Below are positions 17,944 through 25,805 of a stretch of DNA of 48,668 nucleotides, in pieces. Position numbers and translations under genes: made by a program. The stretch is taken from the NCBI RefSeq assembly GCF_021531595.1, contig NZ_JADYUD010000015.1, positions 1-48,668 on the forward strand. Reading direction: 5' to 3'. The stretch comes from Fusobacterium perfoetens. Its GTDB lineage: Bacteria > Fusobacteriota > Fusobacteriia > Fusobacteriales > Fusobacteriaceae. How positions within the stretch are numbered: position 1 is the stretch's first letter; every line of letters starts with the position of its first letter. The notes under the pieces are model-generated. The model did not search any database and had not been told where the DNA came from. It saw only the letters and a list, made by a program, of their open reading frames with translations.

Positions 17944-18053
17944 GGTTGACAACTTGACCTCGTGGTTCTATGAACCTGCTTTAAAAAAAGCGTCAACTTG
18001 TATTATTCTGTAAGGATAATTTGATTTCAACCTTAATTTAAATTTTCAAATTA
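17944..18053 (-). promoter_or_regulatory. Structured rpsJ-rplC spacer, candidate cis-regulatory RNA
   Basis: On the minus-strand transcript an outer helix joins 18001-17992 with 17958-17949 (nine of ten pairs). It encloses two hairpins: 17991-17978 (GCTTT/AAAGC) and 17976-17964 (GGTTC/GAACC around ATA). Together they make a compact three-way junction ending about 35 nt before the rplC ATG. A further 8-bp stem (TAATTTGA/TCAAATTA) joins 18053-18046 with 18024-18017. GGTTGA (18032-18027) could alternatively pair with TCAACC (17949-17944), which suggests two competing folds. No open frame or promoter was recognised here. Confidence 0.55.
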
Positions 18054-18084
18054 CCCGAGAATCAGCCATTTTTGTGTTTTTAAA

Positions 18085-18396
18085 CTACGCTTGTTTAATC
18101 TCGATTCCAACACCAGCTGGTAAGTTAACCGCTGTTAAAGATGATATTGTTTTTTGAGTAGAGTTTTTGATTTCCACCATTCTTCTGTGAATTCTCATTT
18201 CAAACTGCTCTCTTGAATCTTTGTTAACATGTACTGATCTTAATACAGTGTATTTTTTAATCTTAGTTGGTAGTGGCATAGGACCAGCTATTTCTGCTCC
18301 AGATTTTTCTGCAACTTCAGCTATCTTCTTTGCTGATTGATCTAGTAACATATGATCGTAAGCTTTCAAGTAGATTCTTAATTTATTAGAAGCCAT
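18085..18396 (-). CDS. rpsJ: 30S ribosomal protein S10
   Basis: Head protein; outside the ribosome it is NusE, a partner of NusB in antitermination. The motifs [21 protein letters not shown] and [22 protein letters not shown], then [10 protein letters not shown], are diagnostic; it is 103 aa. It is the first gene of the operon. AAAGGAGGT lies 7 nt before the ATG, and a hairpin stands in the 5' leader. Confidence 0.98.
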   Translation of the reverse strand: MASNKLRIYLKAYDHMLLDQSAKKIAEVAEKSGAEIAGPMPLPTKIKKYTVLRSVHVNKDSREQFEMRIHRRMVEIKNSTQKTISSLTAVNLPAGVGIEIKQA

Positions 18397-18428
18397 TTAT
18401 ACACCTCCTTTAATTAATTTTTTAATTT

Positions 18429-18448
18429 AAAGGATATTAACATCCTTT
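18429..18448 (-). promoter_or_regulatory. Leader hairpin upstream of rpsJ
   Basis: AAAGGAT/ATCCTTT, a 7-bp perfect stem with a 6-nt loop, in the short 5' leader between the promoter and the rpsJ ribosome-binding site. No T-run follows, so it is not a terminator. It may stabilise or modulate the leader. Confidence 0.45.
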
Positions 18449-18461
18449 GTACACCTTGAGA

Positions 18462-18489
18462 ATTATATCATAAATCCCAGTATTTGCAA
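18462..18489 (-). promoter_or_regulatory. Promoter of the S10-spc operon
   Basis: TTGCAA (18489-18484), 16-nt spacer ending in TGA (extended -10), perfect TATAAT (18467-18462), about 65 nt before the rpsJ ATG. The remaining DNA from 18490 to 18660 is very AT-rich with A/T tracts suited to an UP element; no gene is seen in it. Confidence 0.85.
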
Positions 18490-18660
18490 AGCTTTTTTTT
18501 GATTTTTTGCAAAAAATTTTTTTTGATTTTTATTTGTTAGAAAATTATTTTATTTTTACATATTTCTTACACATTTTATATAAAAATTTATCTTTTTAAA
18601 TCTCTTCATTATTATATATGAAAAAATTCATAACAAAATTTTATATTATGATCCTATAAA

Positions 18661-18706
18661 ATATAAAAGCCATATTGACCTTTTCAAATCAATATGGCTT
18701 TATATA
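18661..18706 (-). terminator. Intrinsic terminator of the rnf operon
   Basis: A 13-bp perfect stem (AAAGCCATATTGA with its complement; arms 18666-18678 and 18689-18701) and a 10-nt loop, followed on the minus strand by TTTATATTTTAT. It lies about 40 nt past the rnfB stop. Confidence 0.88.
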
Positions 18707-18743
18707 AAATTAATTTACTTTATTTAGCCCTATCCTAGAAAAA

Positions 18744-19736
18744 TTATTTTACTTCTTCCATTTCAATAGCTTTCTTAGGACATTTAGAAGCACAAATTCC
18801 ACATCCTACACATTTTGCAAGATCAACTTTGTGTTTTTCTTTTAATGCACCTTCAATTGCTGATACAGGACAGTTCTTAGCACAGATTGTACATCCTATA
18901 CATTTATCTTCATGAATAACTGCTTTTTTAGGAACTACAAGACTGTTTATTGCTTTAGTAGGACATTTAGTTGCACACAATCCACATTGAATACATTTAG
19001 CTGGATCTATTTTAGCTAAATTGTTTTCAACTGTTATTGCACCTACAGGACATGCTTTTGCACACATTCCACATCCTATACAAGCTGTTTTACAATTCTT
19101 TCTTGCATCTGCACCTTTGTCTTTAGAAGAGCAAAGAACATTTACTTTCTGTGGTTGAGGAAGCATTGCTATTACAAGTTTAGGACATGCTTTTGCACAT
19201 GCTCCACAAGCAACACATTTATCTTCATCTATATGAGCTATTCCGTCAACAATAGATATTGCACCTACAGGACATACTTTTATACAGTCTCCTTTTCCAA
19301 GACAAGCATAAGAACATGCTTTTTCCCCTGAAGCATATATATTCATAGAAGCACATGTTGTGATGTTTCCTCTGAAATTATATTTTTCTGCTGCATTTTC
19401 ATGTTTTCCTTGGCAAAGAACTCTTGCAACAATTCTTGGCCCATCTGACACTTCTGCAGTCATTCCCATTATTTCACAAATTTTATCTGCTACAGCTTTT
19501 CCACCTGGAGCACACATATTAGGTTTTGCACCTTTATTTACAACTGCATCAGCATATCCTCCACATCCTGGGAATCCACATCCTCCACAGTTAGCACCAG
19601 GAAGACATCCTGTTATTGCTGATACTCTTTCATCAACTTTAACCTCAAATTTTTTAGAGGCAAAAGCTAAGAATAATCCCATAGCTAATCCTGTTAATCC
19701 AAGAATAACTACAGCTATTAATATTTCACTTCCCAT
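18744..19736 (-). CDS. rnfB: Ion-translocating oxidoreductase complex subunit B, multi-ferredoxin form
   Basis: Peripheral electron-entry subunit of the Rnf complex (ferredoxin:NAD+ oxidoreductase), thought to accept electrons from reduced ferredoxin. An N-terminal membrane helix (about residues 5-27) is followed by the ARC [4Fe-4S] domain with Cys at about 44, 50, 53 and 58 (GANCGGCGFPGCGGYA). Six more cysteine-rich CP motifs follow, of the CxxCxxCxxxCP kind or close to it, so the protein can hold up to seven [4Fe-4S] clusters, far more than enterobacterial RnfB. The frame extends upstream to 19772, but GGAGG lies 6 nt before the ATG at 19736, which gives the usual hydrophobic start (330 aa). 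It overlaps nothing after trimming and is the last gene of rnfCDGEAB. Confidence 0.95.
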   Translation of the reverse strand: MGSEILIAVVILGLTGLAMGLFLAFASKKFEVKVDERVSAITGCLPGANCGGCGFPGCGGYADAVVNKGAKPNMCAPGGKAVADKICEIMGMTAEVSDGPRIVARVLCQGKHENAAEKYNFRGNITTCASMNIYASGEKACSYACLGKGDCIKVCPVGAISIVDGIAHIDEDKCVACGACAKACPKLVIAMLPQPQKVNVLCSSKDKGADARKNCKTACIGCGMCAKACPVGAITVENNLAKIDPAKCIQCGLCATKCPTKAINSLVVPKKAVIHEDKCIGCTICAKNCPVSAIEGALKEKHKVDLAKCVGCGICASKCPKKAIEMEEVK

Positions 19737-19752
19737 AATAACCTCCAAAAAT

Positions 19753-20337
19753 TTATATTTGCATTCCGGCAAATCCCATGAATGCTAAAGCTAGACAAGT
19801 TGCTGAAATAAATGCTATTGGTACACCTTGGAAAGGCTTAGGAATATCAGAATATTCTATTCTTTCTCTTACACCAGCAAGTAAAATAAGTGCTAATGTA
19901 AATCCTACAGCAGCTCCAATACCATTTACAATTGTTTCTATAAAGTTATATCCTTCTTGAATGTTTAAGATTGCAACTCCAAGTACAACACAGTTTGTTG
20001 TAATAAGAGGAAGATAAACTCCAAGAGCATTGTAAAGATTTGGTGACATTTTTTGAATTGCCATTTCAACAAATTGAACTAATGAAGCTATTATTAAAAT
20101 GAACATTATTGTTTGTAAATATTCAAGACCGAATGGAACAAGCATATATTGATATATTAACCAAGTAACAGCAGATGCTATTGATATAACGAATATAATT
20201 GCCATTCCCATTCCGATAGATGATTCAACTTTTTTAGAAACTCCCATGTATGGACAAATTCCAAGAACTCTACCGAAAACATAGTTTTGAATAAAGATTG
20301 AAGTTATAATTATACTAAATAATTTTGCTAAATCCAC
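19753..20337 (-). CDS. rnfA: Ion-translocating oxidoreductase complex subunit A
   Basis: Integral membrane subunit (about six helices) of Rnf, paired pseudo-symmetrically with RnfE and homologous to NqrE. The signatures are IIITSIFIQNYVFGRVLGICP at about residues 9-29, with the intramembrane Cys, and LPLITTNCVVLGVAIL at about 109-124, with the second conserved Cys; these two Cys are thought to bind an intramembrane iron centre. It is 194 aa. The start is GTG with GGAGG 9 nt upstream. Four nt separate it from rnfE. Confidence 0.96.
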   Translation of the reverse strand: MDLAKLFSIIITSIFIQNYVFGRVLGICPYMGVSKKVESSIGMGMAIIFVISIASAVTWLIYQYMLVPFGLEYLQTIMFILIIASLVQFVEMAIQKMSPNLYNALGVYLPLITTNCVVLGVAILNIQEGYNFIETIVNGIGAAVGFTLALILLAGVRERIEYSDIPKPFQGVPIAFISATCLALAFMGFAGMQI

Positions 20338-20341
20338 TTAA

Positions 20342-20944
20342 CTATACCTCCTTCTTTTGTTTTAGGTAATTTTGGAATGCAATAACACAAGCTATTGTAA
20401 GGAATCCACCTGGTGGTAATATAAATATTAATGCAGGTTGCCAGTTTGCAGGAGTTATAACTATATTGAATATAGTTCCATTTCCTAAAACTTCTCTGAT
20501 CATTCCAAGAACAGTAAGAGCAAGTGTAAATCCAAGTCCTGATCCAATACCATCAAACATTGAATCTATTACACTATTTTTAGAAGCAAAGCTTTCTGCT
20601 CTTCCTAAAACTATACAGTTAACAACTATTAGAGGTATATATAACCCTAATACTTTATAAATGTCAGGAGTATAAGCCTCCATTAACATTTGAACAATTG
20701 TAACAAGAGAAGCTATAATCATAATGAAAGCAGGTATTCTTACTTTATCAGGAATAACTTTCTTGAATACAGATATTAATATATTTGAGAACACAAGAAC
20801 TGCTGTAGTAGCAAGTCCCATTGACATTCCGTTTATTGCAGAACTTGATGTTCCAAGTGTAGGACAAAGTCCTAATAAAAGTACTAGAACAGGGTTTTCC
20901 TTAAATATACCGTTTAAAACGATTCCCATTTTACTTTTTGCCAT
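20342..20944 (-). CDS. rnfE: Ion-translocating oxidoreductase complex subunit E
   Basis: Membrane subunit homologous to RnfA/NqrD. The diagnostic stretch FKENPVLVLLLGLCPTLGTSS (about residues 14-34) holds the first conserved Cys, and IPLIVVNCIVLGRAESFAS (about 107-125) the second. It has about six membrane helices in 200 aa. Its ATG overlaps the rnfG stop by one base. Confidence 0.96.
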   Translation of the reverse strand: MAKSKMGIVLNGIFKENPVLVLLLGLCPTLGTSSSAINGMSMGLATTAVLVFSNILISVFKKVIPDKVRIPAFIMIIASLVTIVQMLMEAYTPDIYKVLGLYIPLIVVNCIVLGRAESFASKNSVIDSMFDGIGSGLGFTLALTVLGMIREVLGNGTIFNIVITPANWQPALIFILPPGGFLTIACVIAFQNYLKQKKEV

Positions 20945-21480
20945 TATTTACTCACCCCGTTTTCAAAAGCTGATAAAGCTCTTTGAATTCCAGTATAAAC
21001 AGCTGTAGGAGATACTGTAGCACCAGCAAATGCATCAGCTGCTTTTGTAAATTCATAAGATTTATCTTTTCCTATCCAGTGTTTTTGCCATTCTTCACCA
21101 GAAATTTTAGCTCCTAATCCTGGAGTTTCTTGGTGATTCATTATGCTTAATCCTGTAATTTTTCCATCAAGACCTACTCCAAGAGAGAAGTCTATATTTG
21201 CTGCATAACCACCTTGGCTTACAACAACAACATATCCAACTGTATTTCCATTTTCATCTAAACCAGGTATGAATTTTAAATCATCAGCCATAACTGCTTT
21301 AGATTCGTCAAATGATTTTGCTAAAGGCACAACTGCTGTTCTAGCTGCGTTTTCAGCTTTAACTTTATTGTCTGCTATAACTCCTCTAGTCATTCCGTTT
21401 ACACCTGCAAGAAGTCCGGCACAAACAGCTGCGATTGCTAAAAGGACAGATCCATAATGTATAAATCTATTTCTTTCCAT
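20944..21480 (-). CDS. rnfG: Ion-translocating oxidoreductase complex subunit G (flavoprotein)
   Basis: Subunit anchored by one N-terminal helix (about residues 11-30), with a periplasmic FMN-binding domain. The covalent flavin site is the Thr at about 155 in FAGATVSPTA, the SGAT-type motif attached by ApbE; the upstream block HQETPGLGAKI is family-typical. It is 178 aa. No apbE is in the window, so the flavin transferase must be encoded elsewhere. It overlaps rnfD by 14 nt and rnfE by 1 nt. Confidence 0.95.
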   Translation of the reverse strand: MERNRFIHYGSVLLAIAAVCAGLLAGVNGMTRGVIADNKVKAENAARTAVVPLAKSFDESKAVMADDLKFIPGLDENGNTVGYVVVVSQGGYAANIDFSLGVGLDGKITGLSIMNHQETPGLGAKISGEEWQKHWIGKDKSYEFTKAADAFAGATVSPTAVYTGIQRALSAFENGVSK

Positions 21481-22408
21481 CAGCTTTCACCTCCCCGAAT
21501 TTCTTAGGCATTGTGTATCTGTTGATTAAAGGTGTAACACCATTCATTATTAATATAGAGAAAGCTGTTCCTTCAGGATATCCACCTTTCATTCTGATAA
21601 GAGCAATAAGAGCTCCTATACCAAAAGCATAGATAATTTTTCCTTTTGGAGTCACTGGGCTTGTAACCATATCTGTTGCCATGAAGAATGCTCCAAGCAT
21701 AAGTCCTCCAGAAAGAACATGCATTAATGGATCTCTTCCTGCTATTCCTGTAAGAATAGCTACAGTAGCTATAATAATTACAGGCATTTTCCAATCTATT
21801 TGTTTTTTATAGATTAGATAAGCTCCACCGATAAGAAGTGCTATTGCTGAAGTTTCTCCAAGACATCCACCCATTTGTCCGATTAAAGCTTGAGCATATG
21901 GATTTCCTTCTCTTATTAAAATTTCAGGTACTCCTCTTTTCATAGCGTCAAGCATTGTAGCTCCTGCCATTCCATCAAGGGTAAATGATGTGATAGCTAC
22001 AGGCCATGAAGCTTGAACAAATGCTCTTCCTACTAATGCAGGGTTAAATACATTTTGTCCTAACCCTCCGAATAACATTTTTCCTAAAGCAATAGATACT
22101 ATTGCACCTATTGCAACATATTGTAAAGACATTCCAACAGGAATTACGAATGCAAAAAGAAGTCCTGTTACAATCGCACTTCCATCATGAAGTGTACATT
22201 CAACTTTTCTTATTTTGTTAAATACTAATTCTGTAAGCATACAGAATATAACTGAAACAGCTGTAACTATTAAAGCTCTAGTTTTAAATACATAAACTGC
22301 CATTAAAAGTGCTGGCACTAAAGCAATAATTACATCATACATTACTTTGTCAACTGTTTCTGATGTTCTTATGTGAGGTGATGGCCCCATATTATATACT
22401 TTTGACAC
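21467..22408 (-). CDS. rnfD: Ion-translocating oxidoreductase complex subunit D (flavoprotein)
   Basis: Integral membrane subunit with about nine helices carrying covalent FMN, homologous to NqrB, and a main candidate for the ion-conducting part of the complex. The blocks MGPSPHIRTSETV at the N-terminus and GGLGQNVFNPALVGRAF at about 114-130 are typical; the flavin-bearing Thr is at about 151 in MAGATMLDA. It is 313 aa. The start codon is GTG at 22408 with GGAGG upstream. Confidence 0.96.
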   Translation of the reverse strand: MSKVYNMGPSPHIRTSETVDKVMYDVIIALVPALLMAVYVFKTRALIVTAVSVIFCMLTELVFNKIRKVECTLHDGSAIVTGLLFAFVIPVGMSLQYVAIGAIVSIALGKMLFGGLGQNVFNPALVGRAFVQASWPVAITSFTLDGMAGATMLDAMKRGVPEILIREGNPYAQALIGQMGGCLGETSAIALLIGGAYLIYKKQIDWKMPVIIIATVAILTGIAGRDPLMHVLSGGLMLGAFFMATDMVTSPVTPKGKIIYAFGIGALIALIRMKGGYPEGTAFSILIMNGVTPLINRYTMPKKFGEVKADGKK

Positions 22409-22436
22409 TTTTGTTCCTCCTATCTCCTAAAGAATT

Positions 22437-23744
22437 TTATTTCATCGCTCTTAACTTAGCTTTTCCAATTTTTATAGCTTCAGTTAATGGTCTGTTTGCT
22501 GGGCAGATATATGCACATGAACCGCATTCTATACAGTCCATTAGATTATATTTTGGTAATTCTTCCCAGTTTTCTTTTACTGCAAGTCTTGCATACATAA
22601 ATGGTACTAAATGCATTGGACATACATCAACACATTTTCCACAACTTATACATGCTTGAGGTTTACAGTAATTAGTTTCCTCTTTAGTTAGTGCTAAAAG
22701 TCCACCTGTTCCTTTTATTACTGGAACTTCTTCTGTGAATTGTGCCATACCCATCATAGGTCCACCCATAACAAGTTTATCAACTGCATCTCTGTCTACT
22801 CCACAATATTCAAGTAGTTCAGAGAAAGGTGTTCCTATTACTACTTTTAAGTTTTTAGGCTGTTTTATAGCCTTTCCTGAAACAGTTACTATTTTTTCAA
22901 TTAATGGTTCTCCATGAACTATTCCTCTATAAATAGCTGCTGCTGTTCCTGTGTTTTGAACAACTACTCCAACAGATGCAGGAAGTTTTCCTGAAGGTAC
23001 TTCTCTGTCTAAAACTGCTTTTATAAGTTGTTTTTCTCCTCCTTGAGGATATTTTGTGTGAAGAGGCATAACTTCTATTCCTGTTCCTTCACATGCTTTT
23101 TTCATACTTGCAATAGCTTCAGGTTTGTTTTCTTCTATACCAATTACGGCAGTTTCAACACCTAAAATCTTTTTAATGATTTTTATTCCTTCTACTATTG
23201 ATTGAGGATCTTCAAGCATAAGTCTGTTGTCTGAATTCAGATAAGGCTCACACTCTGCTCCGTTAAGAACTAAAGTATCAATTTTAGTATCTTTCGGAGG
23301 ATTTAATTTGATGTGTGTAGGGAAACTTGCTCCCCCTATTCCAACTATCCCCTTTTCTCTGATTAGTTTTAGTAAATCTTCAACTGATGCTTCTTGCCAG
23401 TTTTCGATTTTCTCAAGTTCACACCATTCATCGTTTCCGTCATTTTCAATGACTACTGTGTTGGCTTTTCCCATAAGAGGAAATACACGCTGTTCTATTC
23501 TTTTTACTGTTCCGCTCACTGGTGAGTGAATAGTAGTAGACATAAATGCCTGAGAATCGGCAATTTTCTGTCCCTTAAGAACTTTGTCTCCAACTTTTAC
23601 AATCGGGTCTAACGGAGCTCCGATGTGTTGTTGTAATGGTATATATACCATTTTTGGTGATGCCATTTTTTCTGTTGCCATTTCAGCTGTTTGGGCTTTG
23701 TTATCAGGTGGATGAACTCCGCCTCTGAATCCAAAAAACTTCAT
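22437..23744 (-). CDS. rnfC: Ion-translocating oxidoreductase complex subunit C
   Basis: Peripheral NADH/FMN-binding subunit of Rnf that delivers electrons to or from NAD+. The N-terminal GGVHPPDNK block, a Rossmann-like NADH site (GIVGIGGASFPTHIKL at about residues 132-147) and an SLBB domain are followed by two ferredoxin-type [4Fe-4S] motifs, with Cys at about 365, 368, 371, 375 and 404, 407, 410, 414. It is 435 aa. It is the first gene of rnfCDGEAB and stands 92 nt from its promoter region. The gene order is that of clostridial and fusobacterial Rnf operons, in contrast to rnfABCDGE of proteobacteria. Confidence 0.97.
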   Translation of the reverse strand: MKFFGFRGGVHPPDNKAQTAEMATEKMASPKMVYIPLQQHIGAPLDPIVKVGDKVLKGQKIADSQAFMSTTIHSPVSGTVKRIEQRVFPLMGKANTVVIENDGNDEWCELEKIENWQEASVEDLLKLIREKGIVGIGGASFPTHIKLNPPKDTKIDTLVLNGAECEPYLNSDNRLMLEDPQSIVEGIKIIKKILGVETAVIGIEENKPEAIASMKKACEGTGIEVMPLHTKYPQGGEKQLIKAVLDREVPSGKLPASVGVVVQNTGTAAAIYRGIVHGEPLIEKIVTVSGKAIKQPKNLKVVIGTPFSELLEYCGVDRDAVDKLVMGGPMMGMAQFTEEVPVIKGTGGLLALTKEETNYCKPQACISCGKCVDVCPMHLVPFMYARLAVKENWEELPKYNLMDCIECGSCAYICPANRPLTEAIKIGKAKLRAMK

Positions 23745-23790
23745 ACAAACTCTCCTTCCTTAAACTATATTTAATTTTAAATAAATATAT

Positions 23791-23838
23791 AAACTTTTCT
23801 TCACATTAAAGTTTATCACAATTATTTATTTTTAACAA
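23791..23838 (-). promoter_or_regulatory. Promoter of rnfCDGEAB with an inverted repeat over the -10
   Basis: TTGTTA (23838-23833), 17-nt spacer ending in TGA (extended -10), TAAACT (23815-23810). AAACTTT (23814-23808) and its complement (23797-23791) form an inverted repeat with a 10-nt gap that covers the -10 and the expected start site. This could be an operator or an early transcript hairpin. Confidence 0.6.
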
Positions 23839-23867
23839 TATCTTTTTCGGACTTACCGACCTTTTTT

Positions 23868-24437
23868 TTAGCATTTTTTATTATAAAGTTGCATTATTTT
23901 TTCGATTTTTTCTCCTTCTAAAAGAGCTAAAACCATTTTTGAAGAATTTTTTATTCCTTCTTTTACATCTTCTTCATCTTCTTTAGAAAAACGGCCAAGA
24001 ACAAATCCAACAGTTTTATCCTTACCTCCACTGGCTCCTATTCCAAATTTTATTCTTAAAAATTTTTCTCCAACATGAGATATTATAGATTTTATTCCAT
24101 TATGTCCTCCTGCACTTCCCTTTTCTCTTATTCTAAGTTTCCCTACAGGAAGAGACATATCATCATAAATAACTATCATCTCTGTTTCAGGATCAATTTT
24201 ATAAAAATTTAAAACCTGAATTATTGAATCTCCACTTAAATTCATAAAAGTTTGAGGCTTTAAAAGAAGAATTTTTTCTCCTCTGTAATTTCCTTCCCCC
24301 ATTAATCCTTTAAACTTTTCTTTAAAATCATATATTTTTAATTCTTCTGCCAGCTTATCTATAACCATAAACCCCAGATTATGTCTTGTGTTTTCATACT
24401 CTTTGCCCGGATTTCCCAGTCCTACTATTAATTTCAT
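23868..24437 (-). CDS. pth: Peptidyl-tRNA hydrolase
   Basis: Releases tRNA from peptidyl-tRNA that drops off the ribosome. The catalytic region GLGNPGKEYENTRHNLGF has the essential His at about residue 20; KPQTFMNLSG at about 60-69 and the DDMSLPVGKLRIREKGSAGGHNG block (catalytic Asp at about 92-93) are intact. It is 189 aa. It is preceded by a possible promoter (TTGCAC at 24494-24489, 18 nt, TATAAA at 24470-24465). No convincing terminator separates it from the rnf promoter. Confidence 0.96.
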   Translation of the reverse strand: MKLIVGLGNPGKEYENTRHNLGFMVIDKLAEELKIYDFKEKFKGLMGEGNYRGEKILLLKPQTFMNLSGDSIIQVLNFYKIDPETEMIVIYDDMSLPVGKLRIREKGSAGGHNGIKSIISHVGEKFLRIKFGIGASGGKDKTVGFVLGRFSKEDEEDVKEGIKNSSKMVLALLEGEKIEKIMQLYNKKC

Positions 24438-24492
24438 TAATTATGTTTCTCCAATTCTATTTCTTTTATAAATTTTTATCTCTGCATAGTGC

Positions 24493-24520
24493 AAAAGGCT
24501 GATTTTTTAATCAGCCTTTT
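24493..24520 (-). terminator. Intrinsic terminator after the serine ammonia-lyase gene
   Basis: A 12-bp perfect stem (AAAAGGCTGATT with its complement), 4-nt loop, ending in TTTTGC on the minus strand and in TTTTAATTATTTT on the plus strand. It lies 19 nt past the sdaA stop, and the -35 of pth appears to overlap it. Confidence 0.88.
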
Positions 24521-24538
24521 AATTATTTTCTAATAGTC

Positions 24539-25744
24539 TTAGCAGTTTGCACAAAAATGTTTTGCAAGTCCACCAAGAGATGTTTCTCTATATTCTTCTT
24601 TCATGTCTCTTCCAGTTTCACCCATTGTTATTACAACTTCGTCGAAAGATACACTGTGTTGTCCGTCAGTATAAAGTGCATAGTTTGCAGTATCAAGTGC
24701 TTTTGCTGCTGCAGACGCATTTCTTTCTATACAAGGAATTTGCACATATCCTCCAATAGGGTCACATGTAAGTCCAAGATTATGCTCAAGAGCCATTTCA
24801 GCTGCATATTCTATCTGCTCAATTGTTCCTCCCATTAAAAATGCTGCCATTCCTGCTGCCATTGCACAAGCTGTTCCAACTTCTGCTTGACATCCAGCTT
24901 CTGCACCAGATATACTTGCATTTTCTTTTACAATATTTCCTATAAGTCCTGCTACTGCAAGAGCTTTTACTACTTCTTTATCCTCTAACTTGAAAGCTTC
25001 TTTTAAAGTATAAAGTGTTCCTGGAATAACTCCTGCTGCTCCACATGTTGGAGCTGTAACAACTCTTCCTCCTCCTGCATTTTCTTCAGACACAGCAAGT
25101 GTATAGGCAAAAAGTTTACCTCTGAACTGTCTTACTTTTCCTTCTGATCTTGATCTTCTATAGAAAGTTTGAGCTCTTCTTTTAAGTCCTATACTTCCAG
25201 GAAGGACTCCATCTTTTGCTATTCCTCTCTCTACAGCTTCTTCCATAGCTTTCCATATTTCAAGAAGGAAGTTCTCAATGTCATCATCTTCATATTGAGT
25301 TACATATTCCCACAACTCTTTCTTATTCTCTTTACACCATTCCATTATATCATCCATTTTTTTCAATGGATAAACTGTTGAGGCAGAATATCTATCCTGA
25401 CCTTCTTCTACAATTGTTCCTCCTCCTACAGAAAATACTAGCCAACTTTTAATTTCATTTCCATCTTTGTCATAAGCAAAAAATTTCATTCCGTTTGTGT
25501 GGAATGGATGAACCACTTCAGGCTTCCATATTATCTCTGTTTTAACAGGCTCCAATGTTTTTTCAATTATCCAGTCTGTCAGATGTCCTTTTCCAGTAAG
25601 GGCAAGAGAACCATAAAGTTCAACCTTATAAGATGCTGCATGAGGTGTTTCACCTTTAAATCTTCTTGCTGCTCTTTCAGGTCCCATTGTATGAGAACTT
25701 GAAGGTCCATTACCAATCTTAAATAACTCTTTTAACGAATCCAT
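24539..25744 (-). CDS. sdaA: L-serine ammonia-lyase, iron-sulfur dependent, single chain
   Basis: Converts L-serine to pyruvate and ammonia with an oxygen-sensitive [4Fe-4S] cluster, a main entry point of serine into fermentation. The N-terminal beta domain begins with GNGPSSSHTMGPERAA; the alpha domain has GAEAGCQAEVGTACAMAAGM, then LTCDPIGGYVQIPCIERNA, and these hold the three cluster cysteines. The chain ends CANC. At 401 aa it is the fused single-chain type, slightly shorter than E. coli SdaA. AAGGAGG is 5 nt before the ATG. It follows pheT by 61 nt with a possible own -10 (TATAAT at 25775-25770). Pyruvate:ferredoxin oxidoreductase working downstream of it would supply reduced ferredoxin for Rnf; that link is inference. 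Confidence 0.94.
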   Translation of the reverse strand: MDSLKELFKIGNGPSSSHTMGPERAARRFKGETPHAASYKVELYGSLALTGKGHLTDWIIEKTLEPVKTEIIWKPEVVHPFHTNGMKFFAYDKDGNEIKSWLVFSVGGGTIVEEGQDRYSASTVYPLKKMDDIMEWCKENKKELWEYVTQYEDDDIENFLLEIWKAMEEAVERGIAKDGVLPGSIGLKRRAQTFYRRSRSEGKVRQFRGKLFAYTLAVSEENAGGGRVVTAPTCGAAGVIPGTLYTLKEAFKLEDKEVVKALAVAGLIGNIVKENASISGAEAGCQAEVGTACAMAAGMAAFLMGGTIEQIEYAAEMALEHNLGLTCDPIGGYVQIPCIERNASAAAKALDTANYALYTDGQHSVSFDEVVITMGETGRDMKEEYRETSLGGLAKHFCANC

Positions 25745-25805
25745 TTTTCCTCCTTAACAATATAATCACATTATACTTTTATTTTTTATTCAGAAAAAAT
25801 TCACA

